A stretch of DNA of 64,000 nucleotides from Thunnus maccoyii (GCF_910596095.1 NC_056552.1:14985111-15049110), one strand, 5' to 3'; positions 12,701-24,307 are shown, numbered from the stretch's first letter. Notes: a model not told the origin generated them from the sequence alone. Numbers and translations are program-made.

Positions 12701-15700
12701 TCAGATGAAATGTATTTGATGATGTCCCTGTGCTTTGTCAGGTATGGTGTACTTCACTGTGGCCAGTAAGGACTCTGTACCAGGTGCCATTAAGAGAGCA
12801 TACATACCTTCAGTAGATGATGGCAGTAACAACATTGGTGCCGCTGTTGATCTCGGCATCAAATACATCACGAGACCAGACGGCATCGCTGTGGACTGGG
12901 TGGGCAGGTGAGGCTAACCAACATTACTAGCTTGCAGTCACGTGGGGTTTTTCTCTGCATTTACCAGATTACATTCCTCTAGTAATCTGATGCCATGAGC
13001 TTTACCATTTTCACTACTAATTTATGTGGATTTGACACAATTACAGCATGTTAAAAACTATAATGAAATATATAGTTGAGCAATCTTTGTCTGTGCTATT
13101 CTTAGATAAAACACTTTTACAGACCAGGCTCCAATGTGCATGTTTCATGAGTAGTTTTGTCCTTTTTTTCCCCTCTAGGAACCTGTACTGGGCAGACTCC
13201 AGAGTGAAGAGGTTAGAGGTGGCCATGTTGGATGGACGCTACAGGAAGCACCTCGTCAAGACCGAGCTGGGTCACCCATCTGCTGTGGCAGTCAACCCTC
13301 GACTGGGGTAAAATAGACAGGGCTAGCACACAGAGATTAGCATTAGACTGTGAGAAAGTATTTTACTGATTAGAGTAATTTAGGAACTAGTTGAATAAGT
13401 TTTGTGTTACTTTCTGTTGCTCATTTTGTACATTTTCAACAAAATTGTTGAAATGTTGGTAATCTTTTGCTCTTCCTATGTTAACTCTCACTGTTAGAGA
13501 AGTGCATGTTCAAATTACAGCAGAAATGAAGGAGCATTTAGTTGCTATGATATTGTATCTATCTGTCATGGAAAACCAAAAAGGAAGGAGCTTTAACTCA
13601 CCATATCTCAGAAACCAGAACTCTAACCCTTGCTGTGTTTCTGCAGGATGTTGTACTGGGCAGACCGTGGGGAAGCAGCCAAGATCGAGTGTTCCTGGCT
13701 GGACGGTCAAGAGAGGAAAGTCCTGGTGGCTGACGGATTGGGTTGGCCCACTGGCCTGTCGATCGACTTCACCAACGGTGACAGAATCTACTGGTCTGAC
13801 TCCAAGGAAAGCCGCATAGAGTCTATTCTGCCTTCCGGAAATGAGCGCAGAACTGCTGTCTACATAGGTGAGGATTAGGAAGCTCAGTCATTACAAGAAG
13901 CCTGAAACAAGAGACTGTAAAATATATTATTCAGTAAATATTCATATGTGATCTTGTGAACAGATGGATGATTGTTGTTTGCTGTTTATTTGGGATTTTG
14001 TTCATTCAGTTGTACATGTTGTTGCACCTTGTCTAGATGTGAGAAACCCCTTCAGCGTGAGTGTGTTTGAGGACCACGTTTATTGGAGCACTCAGGAGAA
14101 AGGCGAGGTGTTCCGGCAGGACAAGTTTGGCCACGGTGCCAAGACCAAACTGCTGACTGCTGGACCCTGGCTGACCCAGGTCTCTGTGTACCAGCAGCAG
14201 AGATACAACTCCATAGCCAGTAAGCTGCATACTCAGCCAACACATACTGCACTGTATTAAGCCTGTGATTTTAAGAGCTTTTTTTTGGGGGGGGGGGCTG
14301 TTCATATATCATCCTAATAAAATCATTTATGTGGATTATTTTTTAATTGTTTAATAATTGTCCTTTTTACTGCTCTTTAATTTTAATCTGTCAACTTAAA
14401 ACAAACAATAAACTATTTAAGGAAGTTATGTGCTTTCATTTGTTAAAATGAGAAAAATCAAAACACCTTCCTCCATCTCTGCAGTGAAGAATCCATGTAA
14501 GGGAACCTGCAGCCATCTGTGTTTGCTCCGACCACAAGGTTACACCTGCGCCTGCCCTGAGGGCACCAGCTTTGTCCCTGGCAGTAACACTGAATGTGAT
14601 GCTGGTAAGAATTTATTTTCGTCAGTATGTGTCATACAAACATTGAGCATCATGTATTGAAGTTGCATTAATTAATATTACAGCTTTACTGCAGGGAACA
14701 CTGATAGAATTTATATTGTTTTGTCTTGTCTCTTTGCATAATGTTGGCCTGTAATTGACTTAAAAAACTCAGTTTTGACACAACACCAGTGAGTATAGCA
14801 AACAAGGACAGAGATCCAACAGAAGCTTGAATTACTATAACAATTCTAACTACATTTTGGTTTGACAAGGAGAAAAATTCCTTTCAGTGTCATAATTGTT
14901 CATTTAAATTATTTCAGGTTTTGACCCACCTCCCACCATGCCGCCACCATGCCAGTGTCAAAATGGAGGCACTTGCTACTTTGATGACAACAAGGCTCTC
15001 TGCAAGTAAGACATTTTCTCACACAGGAAAGTTAAAACAAAACATAATGTTCTTGACCAGAGGTAAAACAATTGATAAATAACATGAGATATGTTGAAAT
15101 GTGAATAAATTGTCACATTAATGATAGAAGGGAAGATGCAAATGAGGAGCAGAGTTTGAAATGTTACAAATGTAATGTTTGTATTTTGTTTCACAGGTGT
15201 CCTCCAGAGTGGGAGGGCGAATACTGTCAGACGAATGCATATGACGTTGTTGCAACTTCAGGTATATTTGATTTTATCACCAGAAATATAACAAGATTCA
15301 AAGTCATTTGTAGCTGGAAAATCTTTTTCATCATTAATCAGCTGCCTGTGGCCCCTCTTGTGTCCTCCCCTCTCAGTTGGGATTGCCATCGGGGTGACAA
15401 TAGTGATCGTGGTTCTGCTAGTTGGTCTGGTTTATGCTGCCAGGAAGAAATCCAACCTGCTGGAGAGGCTACGCAACAGCATGCCATCCATGCCATCCAT
15501 GCCATCAATGCCATCAATGCCATCAATGCCATCAATGCCCTCCATGCCCTCTATGCCATCCATGCCATCCATGCCCAAACTGCCAAAGTTCAGGTTAGAT
15601 GGACCAAGAAGAGAAGCGATACAATAGACGTTTTTTTTTTTTCCTGTCAGAATTTTAATATCTAAAATTTTTGTTTCCTAAATGAGATGTGCACTGTTTG

Positions 15701-17451
15701 AAAAAATGAACAGCTCCCACTACACAATTATTTTCCATATAGAATATTAGTCTCACTTTCATGTTTTCTGTTTGGCTTTCTGCATCATGTTATAGCTGAA
15801 ACACAAATGTGTCTTGATGTTTTTCAGGAATGGTTCACCTCCAAATGCATCAAAAACAGAAGACACTGCAACGATGTTGAATTCAGTAGAGGTCAGTGGA
15901 AAATCAGTACAGTCAAACCATCATTTTATTTTTCCAATTCCTTCCTCTGGTACATTTAGACACTTTACTGGATACCAATACTTTACTGTTTTTTCATCAG
16001 GTGCCCAGTATGTCTGTGTCCATGGCTGAGATGGAGGGGAAGAATTTTGAGAATCCAGCATATGAAGCTGGAGAACAACCTGTTGCTAACAGCATGGCGA
16101 CGGCCACCAAGACTCCTGTTGGAACGAACAAGGTCAATAAACATAAATCAATGTTCTCCAGTAGAGTGCATTGATTTTTCTCATACCTCCTGCATATATG
16201 ACATGCTACATGACCGCTATGCCAAAAGGAACTTACTGTTCCCTTATAGGTTTTTCCTTGTCCTGTGCTGCTTTGTTCAAATTCACTTCAATATAAAATT
16301 TACTGGGTTTTTTTTCTGTGCATTGTCATGCCAAATGTTAAGTTTTATATTTTGATATGTATACTTTGATTTGCTCATTCTCATGGTTCTGTGTTTCCCT
16401 CCTGGTTTGCAGGAGAGCATCAATAATCCCTTGTATGTGGAAGAGGTTCAAGTTGTGGACAAGCCCACAGGAAGTGTAACCAAACCAAACCAAACCACTG
16501 CTAACAAGGTGGGTTTCACATTTATTACCAGTTTAAACAATATTAAAAAAAAATGTTTTACTTAATTAACGAATGAGCGGTCTAATTCTAAAATATCATA
16601 CCACATTGAAGAAAATGAGAGTTTGATTTCAATGGTTTGTGGTGATTAACTAGTTAGATTTAAAATTTGGGCCATTTTAGGAAGCCTTTGTGAACCCATC
16701 ATACGGCTCACAGATAGAAGACGCTGACGTCACTTCTGCACAACCAGCTGCTCCGAGCGCACAGGTAGCCATGGAGACACATAATGTTACTTGATGTTTA
16801 CTGCTCAGTAAATGAAATCACAATTAATGACATGCTCTGAATGTTAAAAAAATTGCAAGTGAAGTATCTAATGATGTCAGGCGCGTACAATAGTGGACTG
16901 TTTTATCAGTATGGATGTCATGGATGTGAATCTGAGATTGCGCTCAGTTTTTGAAGCATTTTCATTTGTTCTTTTCTCTCCCAGCAATTTGAACCAATTG
17001 GAGATGAGAGTTTTGTGTCTTTCAAAAACCCAACATACACGGTGAGTCCAGAATGACAGCAAGCTCAGTAGCTCCAAACACTGTGCATTGTTCAAGATTT
17101 AATAGAACTGCAAAGATTTCACTCTGACATGCACAGCTGTAAAGGTTCTGTATTACATGCTGCCCACTAAGTCTCAATAATGTATATCTATTGCTACTTT
17201 GATGTGAAAATTTACCCACTTTTTTCTGTAAATTATGTAAAATGATTTGCATCAGCTTTTCTTTTACACTTTTTTATTTCACAAACTTGTTGAAAATGGA
17301 GGATGATTTCATTTTATGTTTGAATATGGTATATAACCAGTACAAACCCGTGTAGGAACAATACTATTTTTACTTACGCTATTTTTTGCAAATTGTTGTG
17401 ATTTTCTGACAGGATCAAACACACACATCTGCTCCAGATTCTGACATCTGA
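1..17451 (+). CDS. lrp2b: LRP2/megalin-like endocytic receptor, 3' part (37 exons)
   Basis: Giant single-pass endocytic receptor; LRP2 proteins take up lipoproteins, vitamin carriers and signalling ligands at the apical surface of absorptive epithelia. The 5' end lies outside the window. Exons: 1-88, 313-438, 590-709, 1137-1268, 1503-1704, 1786-2081, 2740-3256, 3514-3669, 4063-4233, 4362-4585, 4673-4850, 5395-5591, 5978-6223, 6764-6892, 7496-7615, 7844-7960, 8077-8193, 8661-8798, 9218-9340, 10169-10297, 11161-11292, 11785-11910, 12491-12634, 12742-12907, 13179-13307, 13647-13867, 14037-14219, 14485-14604, 14918-15005, 15197-15261, 15377-15593, 15828-15891, 16001-16132, 16413-16508, 16681-16764, 16985-17041, 17413-17451. 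They total 5589 nt and stay in frame to TGA. An 11-repeat LDLa cluster, two EGFs before the membrane, and tail segments resembling human LRP2 (LL...LPKLP; FENPxY) favour LRP2 over LRP1. The paralogue letter b is inferred from 17q-like neighbours; lrp2a is the alternative. Confidence 0.86.
2399..2620 (+). repeat. Dispersed repeat, gctgcaac family, copy 1 (lrp2b intron)
   Basis: Starts gggctgcaaccaatag, then an ATCGATTAAT-rich stretch and the internal segment cagtccaaaaccc. The same order recurs at 45949-46213, and related pieces occur at 23890, 33842 and 55690. It accounts for much of the 658-base intron between exons ending 2081 and starting 2740. Confidence 0.6.
2740..4812 (+). other. lrp2b: lrp2b: EGF pair, YWTD beta-propeller, closing EGF
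   Basis: Exon 2740-3256 starts with two EGF-like modules (GVNECLNP..., DLNECLSTP...). These lead into a six-bladed propeller marked by repeated YWTD-type motifs: [27 protein letters not shown] and VYWTDQ. The exon starting at 4673 gives the EGF that closes the propeller ([15 protein letters not shown]). In LDL-receptor relatives this EGF-propeller-EGF unit drives ligand release at endosomal pH. Confidence 0.88.
3676..3744 (+). repeat. (CA)n microsatellite next to a splice donor
   Basis: Two CA runs separated by tagtcacactcgcg. The repeat begins only about five bases after the donor gtacta of exon 3514-3669. Confidence 0.95.
4813..10297 (+). other. lrp2b: lrp2b: membrane-proximal LDLa cluster (11 repeats)
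   Basis: Eleven consecutive LDLa repeats. The first is split between exons 4673-4850 and 5395-5591; exon 5395-5591 also holds the second and exon 5978-6223 holds two. The remaining seven exons (6764 to 10297) carry one repeat each, with phase-1 borders, the usual shuffling unit of this family. Nearly all have an intact SDE or TDE acidic end. Eleven repeats here is the count I recall for the fourth cluster of mammalian LRP2, one of the main arguments for the LRP2 assignment. Confidence 0.87.
11161..15261 (+). other. lrp2b: lrp2b: EGF/cbEGF, second propeller, two juxtamembrane EGFs
   Basis: Exon 11161-11292 is an EGF-like module. Exon 11785-11910 is a calcium-binding EGF beginning DIDEC. Exons 12491 to 14219 form a second propeller ([26 protein letters not shown]). 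Exon 14485-14604 is the closing EGF. Exons 14918-15005 and 15197-15261 encode a final EGF ([11 protein letters not shown]...WEGEYC) directly before the membrane. Having only this one extra EGF between propeller and membrane separates the gene from LRP1, which has a longer EGF array there. Confidence 0.86.
15377..15442 (+). other. lrp2b: lrp2b: transmembrane helix
   Basis: About 22 hydrophobic residues (VGIAIG...LVGLVYAA) are followed by the stop-transfer basic residues RKK. This is the only membrane span in the visible part, consistent with a type I receptor with the cysteine-rich modules outside the cell. Confidence 0.9.
15443..17451 (+). other. lrp2b: lrp2b: cytoplasmic tail with four NPxY motifs
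   Basis: The tail is spread over the rest of exon 15377-15593 and six small exons. It starts with a Met-Pro-Ser repeat (15481-15570) and KLPKF. It then carries FENPAY (exon 16001-16132), NNPLY (16413-16508), FVNPSY (16681-16764) and FKNPTY (16985-17041), ending DSDI. NPxY motifs bind PTB-domain adaptors such as Dab2 and ARH and direct clathrin uptake. The four motif exons are all phase 0 at both ends, so each could be skipped without changing frame. Confidence 0.85.
15481..15570 (+). repeat. lrp2b: Coding 9-bp minisatellite, ten Met-Pro-Ser units
   Basis: Ten tandem copies of a nine-base unit (atgccatcc and variants with tca, ccctcc or ccctct) encode ten MPS tripeptides, followed by MPKLPKF. 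The run lies about a dozen residues after the membrane span. Third-position differences between units show that some have diverged. Confidence 0.95.
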
Positions 17452-17837
17452 TGTGACCTCTATATCAGAGATTATCCTGGACCATGTTTCAGGATTGAAA
17501 CTTTCATTCATTTCTCATTGGAGCAAGCAGCGCTGCTGAAGTAACACATCATTACTGACACTGATACCATCAGAGATGCTGGACCCAGAATATTTACAAA
17601 GATGGAACAAATCAACCAAGACAGTTTGTAAAAGAAAAAGTATATATATATTTTTTTTGTGTGTGTGTGACCCACAGAGATGACTTTAATTGGATAGTAA
17701 CTATTGGTGTAAAATCTTTTATAGACATGATTTAATATAACTAATATAAGACTTACTGAATAACTAAAATAGTGATTAAAACTTGTAAATTCTGTGTTTA
17801 TGATGAATGAGTTTGTTTTGTATCTTTATATAAATTG

Positions 17838-17850
17838 AATAAATAATAAA
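17838..17850 (+). promoter_or_regulatory. lrp2b: lrp2b poly(A) signals
   Basis: Two AATAAA hexamers (17838-17843 and 17845-17850) lie 390 bases after the lrp2b stop codon, giving a 3' UTR of about 0.4 kb. Confidence 0.65.
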
Positions 17851-20219
17851 TGTGTGTTTTTGATGTGTTTTTTTTCCATAAAAGGCTGCAGATGGTTTGA
17901 GATTTCACCTTTAAATTTCAGATGTTAAGCCCTGATACTTCATTTGATTAAACAAACTGTCTTTAACACCACTCTGTTACACTTTTTCTTCCTTATAGAC
18001 AGAAACACTGATTATCTCCTTTCATCTTGACACACAGTATTACATAAACCTTTCTTCGTGTGATGGTGTTCATATCCCAGGAAGACCCCGCCGGTGTTAT
18101 CCTCTGGCTCATCAGCCATCATCACAGCTCCCCAGCTACTGTATCTGACCCACTGAACTAAGATGAAATGCTTTGTCATCACCCATCTAGTCACACATAG
18201 ATCCACAATTTGAGACTGTGATCACAGGGCAACAACAGTGACTCCTCTCCTCTCTTCTCCTTCACCCACTGTCATAAACGTCTGAACACATCAGGGTTTC
18301 CTCTCATCAAGCTTGTAGCAACTAGGGCAACCAGATGAGCAAAGGGACAAGAGAAAAGTGAAAAAAAAAAAGACAGATAAGAGGAAAGAGCAAGTGCATA
18401 GAGGGAGGAAGACTGGAATCACAGTGGGGAGGTATGTAAAGGGAGCTGTGGCCGGTGTGTTTCTGTGTTGTGGTCCATGATGATTCATAGTCCATGTACT
18501 CATACCGTTGGTCCCCCACAAGGCATCTCTAACCATCAGCCAAAACAAGCACTGTACAGCTCACGGAGAGACAGAGACATGGAGGGGAGGGGATGAATAG
18601 CAATGGATGGATTTAAGAGGGGCGGACCAAGGAGGCATGCAGCCTGCAGCATGTGTGCACGCTGTGCTGCCTTCATGGGCTGTCAGAAATGGTAAAAACA
18701 TTTCACATGAACGATTATTTTTTCATCATTTTTGAAAGGCCATGAAGTTAATGTAAGAATGGACATAACATTTATTTTACTTTTAATAAGCCATATATGC
18801 GCTGCAATTTTTGTGAATATAAAGGATTAGGGCAATTAGATTTTTTAAAATAATTATTACAGCCTATTACATCATACAGAATAGTTTAAACTGAATTGTT
18901 TTTCTTTTAACATGTCAATATATGACGTGAACTGAGTGGTATTTTCAGTTGTCAAATAGATGGTAAAGTAATTGATTTTACATGAGGATGTAGTGTGTAT
19001 GGAAGCCAATTGATTCCAGGCACACAAAAATGTGTTTGCACATTACAAGAATACAGTTTTTATAAAAGATTCAGTGATTTGATATATACACAAAGACATT
19101 CACATATACAAAATCACTCAGCTGTACATGAATTTATAGAAAACAAACACTTGTGCAGGAGAGGCAGGAAGCTAAAAGCTCACACAAAGACTTCTAAAAA
19201 ATAAAGACAATATAAACAGAGTTACATTAAATAAAAATTAAAACACTCACAGTAATTCAAAATTATGAGATATAAGCTCAAAATGATGACTTACTATCTC
19301 ATATAGGTTTTTTTTATTAATTCCAAACATTTCATATTTTTTTCTATTCCTGGCAGAAATGGGCTTCTGTACTTGGCATTTTGTGTTAAACCTGCATCTT
19401 TAATGGACACCTATTTTTCTCTCTTTTGGTAGAATAATAAATATAATAAATCAATTTACAACCACCTTTTACAAGTATTAAACAGTGATTGAATGCTTAA
19501 ATCCATTACCAAATTCATCTATTTGGAAGCCCAGGGGCATAATTTTGTTGTTGGGCCCTTTTCTTTCAGTGCTGAGTGAACTGCCAGTTATGCACCAAGT
19601 CAGCTCAATATATAAGACACAGCCACAACTTTATGCAAGATATGCCTTAGTTGATATTGTACTTGAGTAGTGAAAATTACTCAACAAATTTGCAGTTATT
19701 AAAATTACTAAAAGCTAAGTAGTAGCTCGCTAACACTGGGAACCTGATGTTCTGGACGTATTTGCCCATTTATACAACCTTATTATGAAACCATAATTAT
19801 GAGCTAATGAATGATATAGGATATAAGATTTTTCTTACTGTGAGTATTTTTATTTTTGTCATTCCTAACATTTCATGTATTTCCTTTTTTTGTGGAAGAA
19901 TATGGACCTCCATATTTGGCTTTTTGCATAACTATAAGGCTATATCGTGGAGAGCTATTTTCACTAGTGGGGTACTTATTTGTAGGGAAATAAAATTACA
20001 TTACAGCAGCCTTTAATAATATTAATAATATCGTTTGGCTATGCATATTTTCTCTTCCCCGTTCTCCTGCTAGCCACATGAATGCACTTGCTGTAGTGGA
20101 GTTTACGAGGAGCACTTGAAGGTATCATGGAGAGAGAGAGAGGGAGTGAGGGCGAAAGCTGACTGACAGACAGAGGGGCAGGGGTGGCTCACTGAGCGGA
20201 AGATTGGATGGAGCAGAGA
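17851..20219. other. Intergenic, lrp2b to mpp3
   Basis: About 2.4 kb with no gene I can support. 18000-18550 is less AT-rich than its surroundings and has two coding-like frames on the minus strand (see findings). 18650-20040 is AT-rich with no recognised element. A purine-rich stretch at 20130-20160 leads into the probable first exon of mpp3. Confidence 0.6.
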
Positions 20220-20373
20220 AATAAAACCTAATGTGTGTCAGTCAGCTAGACGCAGAGTGAACAGAGAGACAGAGGAGAGGAAGAAGAAAGAGAAAGCACT
20301 GGCGTGAAAGGAGGAGCGGTCGGCTCGAGACAACAGAAACACGCACGCTGAGGCTGAGAGGAGCCTCAACAAG
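20220..20373 (+). other. mpp3: mpp3 probable non-coding first exon
   Basis: A purine-rich, less AT-rich stretch ending gcctcaacaag before a consensus donor gtaaag at 20374. It contains no start codon that fits the protein. Its position upstream of the ATG exon and its donor make it a plausible 5' UTR exon. The left edge is a guess, since no clear TATA box or initiator is visible. It could instead belong to a non-coding RNA. Confidence 0.45.
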
Positions 20374-21293
20374 GTAAAGATGCTTTCAATGTGCACGGAC
20401 TTAACTCTGCACAGTGTTATGTATGTGTGTGAGGGAGACACTGTCAGTAAATTACACAAATCTGATTTATGCACATATTTTGCAAGCTTTTTTTTTAAAA
20501 GAATTGTGATTTCCAAGCACATGCCTGTGTAAAACCATGTGGATGCATGACTGTGCTGCATGTTAATTGGGATTGTGTCTCACCTGTGAACTCAAGCAGT
20601 AGATTAAATCAGTGTGGAGGAGAATATTGCATTTAGTTATACGTCATGGGTTGCATATATATGCCAGCTAAATGTGTGAAAAAAGATCATTCTCCTTCTG
20701 ATAAATTAAAAGGGAAAAGCTGATCAATATTATCACAGCACAGTGCTTGGTGACCTGAGAGAGAGGTGCTTGACAGGACAAGCCTCAGGCTATCACTTGG
20801 TTTATGGTTTTATTGGCTACAGGAGAGGCAGGAGAGCCATATTAGTATTCAGTAAAGGTCAAGGCCACGGACAGAGATATTAGGAAAGAAATATTCAAGG
20901 AAAAAATGAGCACCAGTGAACTTTATCTTAGTCAAAGGAAAAGGTGATATCTTAGGTCTAGAAATTTGTCTAATTTTTATGATTATGTTGCTGTATTATA
21001 GGTTAAAATGATGTTGTTTTAAATCTGAACTGACTGGTAAGAGGACATCGTTTGTAGGCACACATTTTGCAGTCCATGTCCCCTTTTTCCATTTACACAT
21101 ATCATTATGAGCTCAGTGGGAGAGTTTCACATCAGCCACCAGTCAAAAGCTTCTAAAGTTTGGCTCCCTACCAGCTAGACTGGCACTTTGTCAACCGTCA
21201 TGTCAAGGTCCACGGCTGTTAAAATCCTGAAATCATGAAAGAGACGCTGGCCTGTTTGCCTGCACACATACACACAGACACAGACACACACAA

Positions 21294-21324
<31 letters not shown>

Positions 21325-22708
21325 CAAATAAATGTGGGTTTCCTTCCCCAGACACCAAAGTCAATCTCCCAGCACTAGAAGTGCAGGACAGCCTGACTCT
21401 TTATCCTGCTGTGTCGCGGAGTGGGTGTGTTGAAGGTGTTTTTGAAGTGATGCTCTTCTTATAAGCCTCTTAAGAGCCATCTGGCTACTGACCTCCTCTG
21501 CACTACATTTTCTTTTCTTTCCAGCATTTTCAACCATGCACTATTAAAATCTAAATCTCAAGGAAGCTGCATGTAGATTAACTTTTGATGTTTTGTCTAC
21601 AGTATTATCTATACAAAACATTATTCTGTTGTGCAGAATTTGGGATGCAGACATTTAATACATCTGTTTTTCCACAAAAGAATGCTTAATTTATTAATGA
21701 GAAACACACTATAAATCTTTTGTAGATTATCCTAATATCTTTGCGAAATGTACAGCAGACATCTGTTTTTTCTGAATGGATATTGGAATGAAATCTGTCA
21801 TATCCAAATATTTCTGCTCAGCCATGTGGGCGGCATCAGAGGAGGTGGATGAAATTCTAGGTAGTATCTCACATACAAACACACACAGTGTTTTGGGCAG
21901 ATGGCCTTATCTGTGTTGGTGACCTCGCCCCTCTCTGTCTTCCTCTCGGGACCCGTCCAAAAGCAAATGAGTCTGGCAAACAGGTGGCGTGTGTGCATGT
22001 TTGTGTGTGAGTAGGGAGGACAGTGACATAAGGTTAAGCTCTGTGAACACAATATCAGTGTAATAAAGTATTACATACGCGGAATTGATTCTAGATTGTG
22101 TTGGTAACTAGTTTAGTAGTAGGATGAATAATCTTGGTCCAATCCCGAAGTTTTGTAAAGATAAAGGCAAAGATTCAGAAAGGCAACAGGGACAAAGTCA
22201 ACCAGTGGGAAAACTTGAAACAATCAAACTTGACAATGAGTGAGAGAATGAAGAAAAGGCATGTGAATATGGAATGTTATCATGATCCAGCAGCCAGTCT
22301 CTCTTTATCAGTAGGAGAAAAACATGACTGCAAACATGAAATAATATTAAAAATGATAACAAAACCTTAGCATGAGGCACCTCACAGTGCTAATGAGCCA
22401 ATTAAAGGTATAGTAGTAAAGAAGAGGTTGCTCATAAGATCAAGTGATTATCACAAGGTCAAAACTCCAAATTGCCAATAGCTTTCAGTATAATATCAGA
22501 ATTTAAATCTGTTGAAGCGTCCTTGAAAAACTCCATCATTCCTGCGTCACAGAGACGAGGCGAAGAGAAAACTGCCCTGTGGGAGTCAAATTATTCAGTT
22601 TTCAAATAAAATCTGTATGCAAATGTTGTAAAGGGGCAGACTGTGAAATAATAGAAAATGAATAAAAAGAGGCAGATTTGACTAAAACTTTTATTCCTGC
22701 TCATAGTA

Positions 22709-23195
22709 TTAAAGGGGACCTATTATGCTTTTCCTTATTTTCAGTCATATATATAATGTTACAATATCAGATATTCATATTAAATGTGGCCAAAGTGTCA
22801 AATAATAAATTAACGTATGTAGAAGTAATTCCTGTGAGCAAAAGCACATTTAGTCATTTAAAAGCTTTTACTATGAAGCAGTAAAGCAGGAAATTTGGGT
22901 TTTTTTTAATCTGCAGTAACTTAACACGACTCTGATACAGCTGCCCGTCGGAGGCTTCAGGAAAGTTGGCCACTGAGAAAAGAATAGAGAAAGAATAAAT
23001 ACAGAATAGAGACAGAATAAAGAGACAGGAGCTAAGATTGCCTGTTAGAGACAGAGGCTGAACTGAGGGGCTACATAAAGGGCCAGTATGAGATAAATGA
23101 GGAGTTTTTTGAACTGTGAATGATGCAAAGCTACTCTAGTGGAGTCCCAGAATAAAAATATAGAGCTGGAAATGAACATAATAGGTCCCCTTTAA
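22709..23195. mobile_element. piggyBac-type MITE with TTAA target duplication
   Basis: Bounded by TTAA at 22709-22712 and 23192-23195. The ends are inverted repeats: left aggggacctattatg, right cataataggtcccct. The element is 479 bp with no transposase frame, so it is non-autonomous. Precise TTAA duplication is the signature of piggyBac transposition. Confidence 0.85.
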
Positions 23196-23889
23196 GTTAA
23201 ATCAAGATGAAAGGTTTCTCAATTCTTACTTGCCAGTAATACCTTACAGCAAGAACCAGTCTGATACTGTACAATATAAAGGATATCTACCGTAAGAATA
23301 AGATGTTTGCTCAGTGCTGATGATATATGCTTACAAAGACTTAAATACTCACTTTTTTCAACAAGTGTTTTTGTCTTAATCATGATCTAATTTGATTAAA
23401 AAGCAAACAAGATAAAGAGTTGTATAGCCATGCTAGAAGCTCTACACACCAAAATGCTGTATACACAGCAGTGTTTTGAGGCAAATGGCTGAAGAAGACA
23501 TTGCTGTGGATCTTCATCTGTTCAAATAAATTTATCGGTGTTATGAGTTTGCAGCTTTTCCACTTTTTTTGATAGCAGATACTGCTCGCCATCACTGTGT
23601 TAGCATGCTAACATGTTCTTATTAGCACAAAACACACAGCTGAGGCTGAAGGGAGGGTGTGGGAGTGAATATTATTCTCAATCACATTGACATCTTTACT
23701 CTCAAGTGAGAGAGTCTGTAAAATACTCATGAAAATGTTTGAAAATAAGGATAAATACTCATTGTAAGTTCCCAAACGTCTTCCAGTTACTTAAAGTGAT
23801 TCATTTTGTGATGATATAAGATGGAGAAAAGCAGATAAAAATCTCATTGGAGAACCATGAACATACAATTTTTTTTGTCGTTTTTATTG

Positions 23890-23986
23890 AATAAATTACT
23901 TTAAATGATTTGTCAACTAATGAAATTTTGTCAATCAATTTTCTGTCAATCAACTCATCAGTTAATCGACTAATTCCAGCATTGCG
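23890..23986. repeat. Dispersed repeat, gctgcaac family, copy 2 (fragment)
   Basis: Contains caatcaattttctgtcaatc and gttaatcgactaattccagc, the end segment of the family seen at 2399, 33842, 45949 and 55690. Only the terminal part is recognisable. Confidence 0.5.
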
Positions 23987-24229
23987 TTTGATGTTTGATA
24001 ATACAGGTATATGATCAATTCCATATTGATCTTTATTAAGTAGAAAAGGTAGTATGTGCTGCTGTTGGGTTTCTCTTCTAATCTACCAGTCCTGTCTAAT
24101 CTACTTCATTGTATTCATGGAAATCCTCAGTGATGCATACAGCCGCGAGCATTGCCATCTTAAATCAAGGAGGCTAGCTAATACCACCATATGGCCGGTG
24201 GTAACCTTAAGTATATAGATGATAGACTC

Positions 24230-24251
24230 AGAGAGAGAGAGAGAGAGAGAC

Positions 24252-24303
<52 letters not shown>
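24230..24303 (+). repeat. (GA)n microsatellite
   Basis: About 70 bases of GA dinucleotide repeat with two short interruptions (cagagagata). Confidence 0.95.

Positions 24304-24307
<4 letters not shown>

Noticed and set aside
15338-15535. Antisense open frame with Met-Ala-Leu repeats
   Set aside because: It is only the reverse strand of the MPS minisatellite; a 9-bp repeat keeps frames open on both strands.
15481-15570. CRISPR-like array
   Set aside because: Nine-base contiguous units with no spacers, inside a coding exon of a vertebrate gene.
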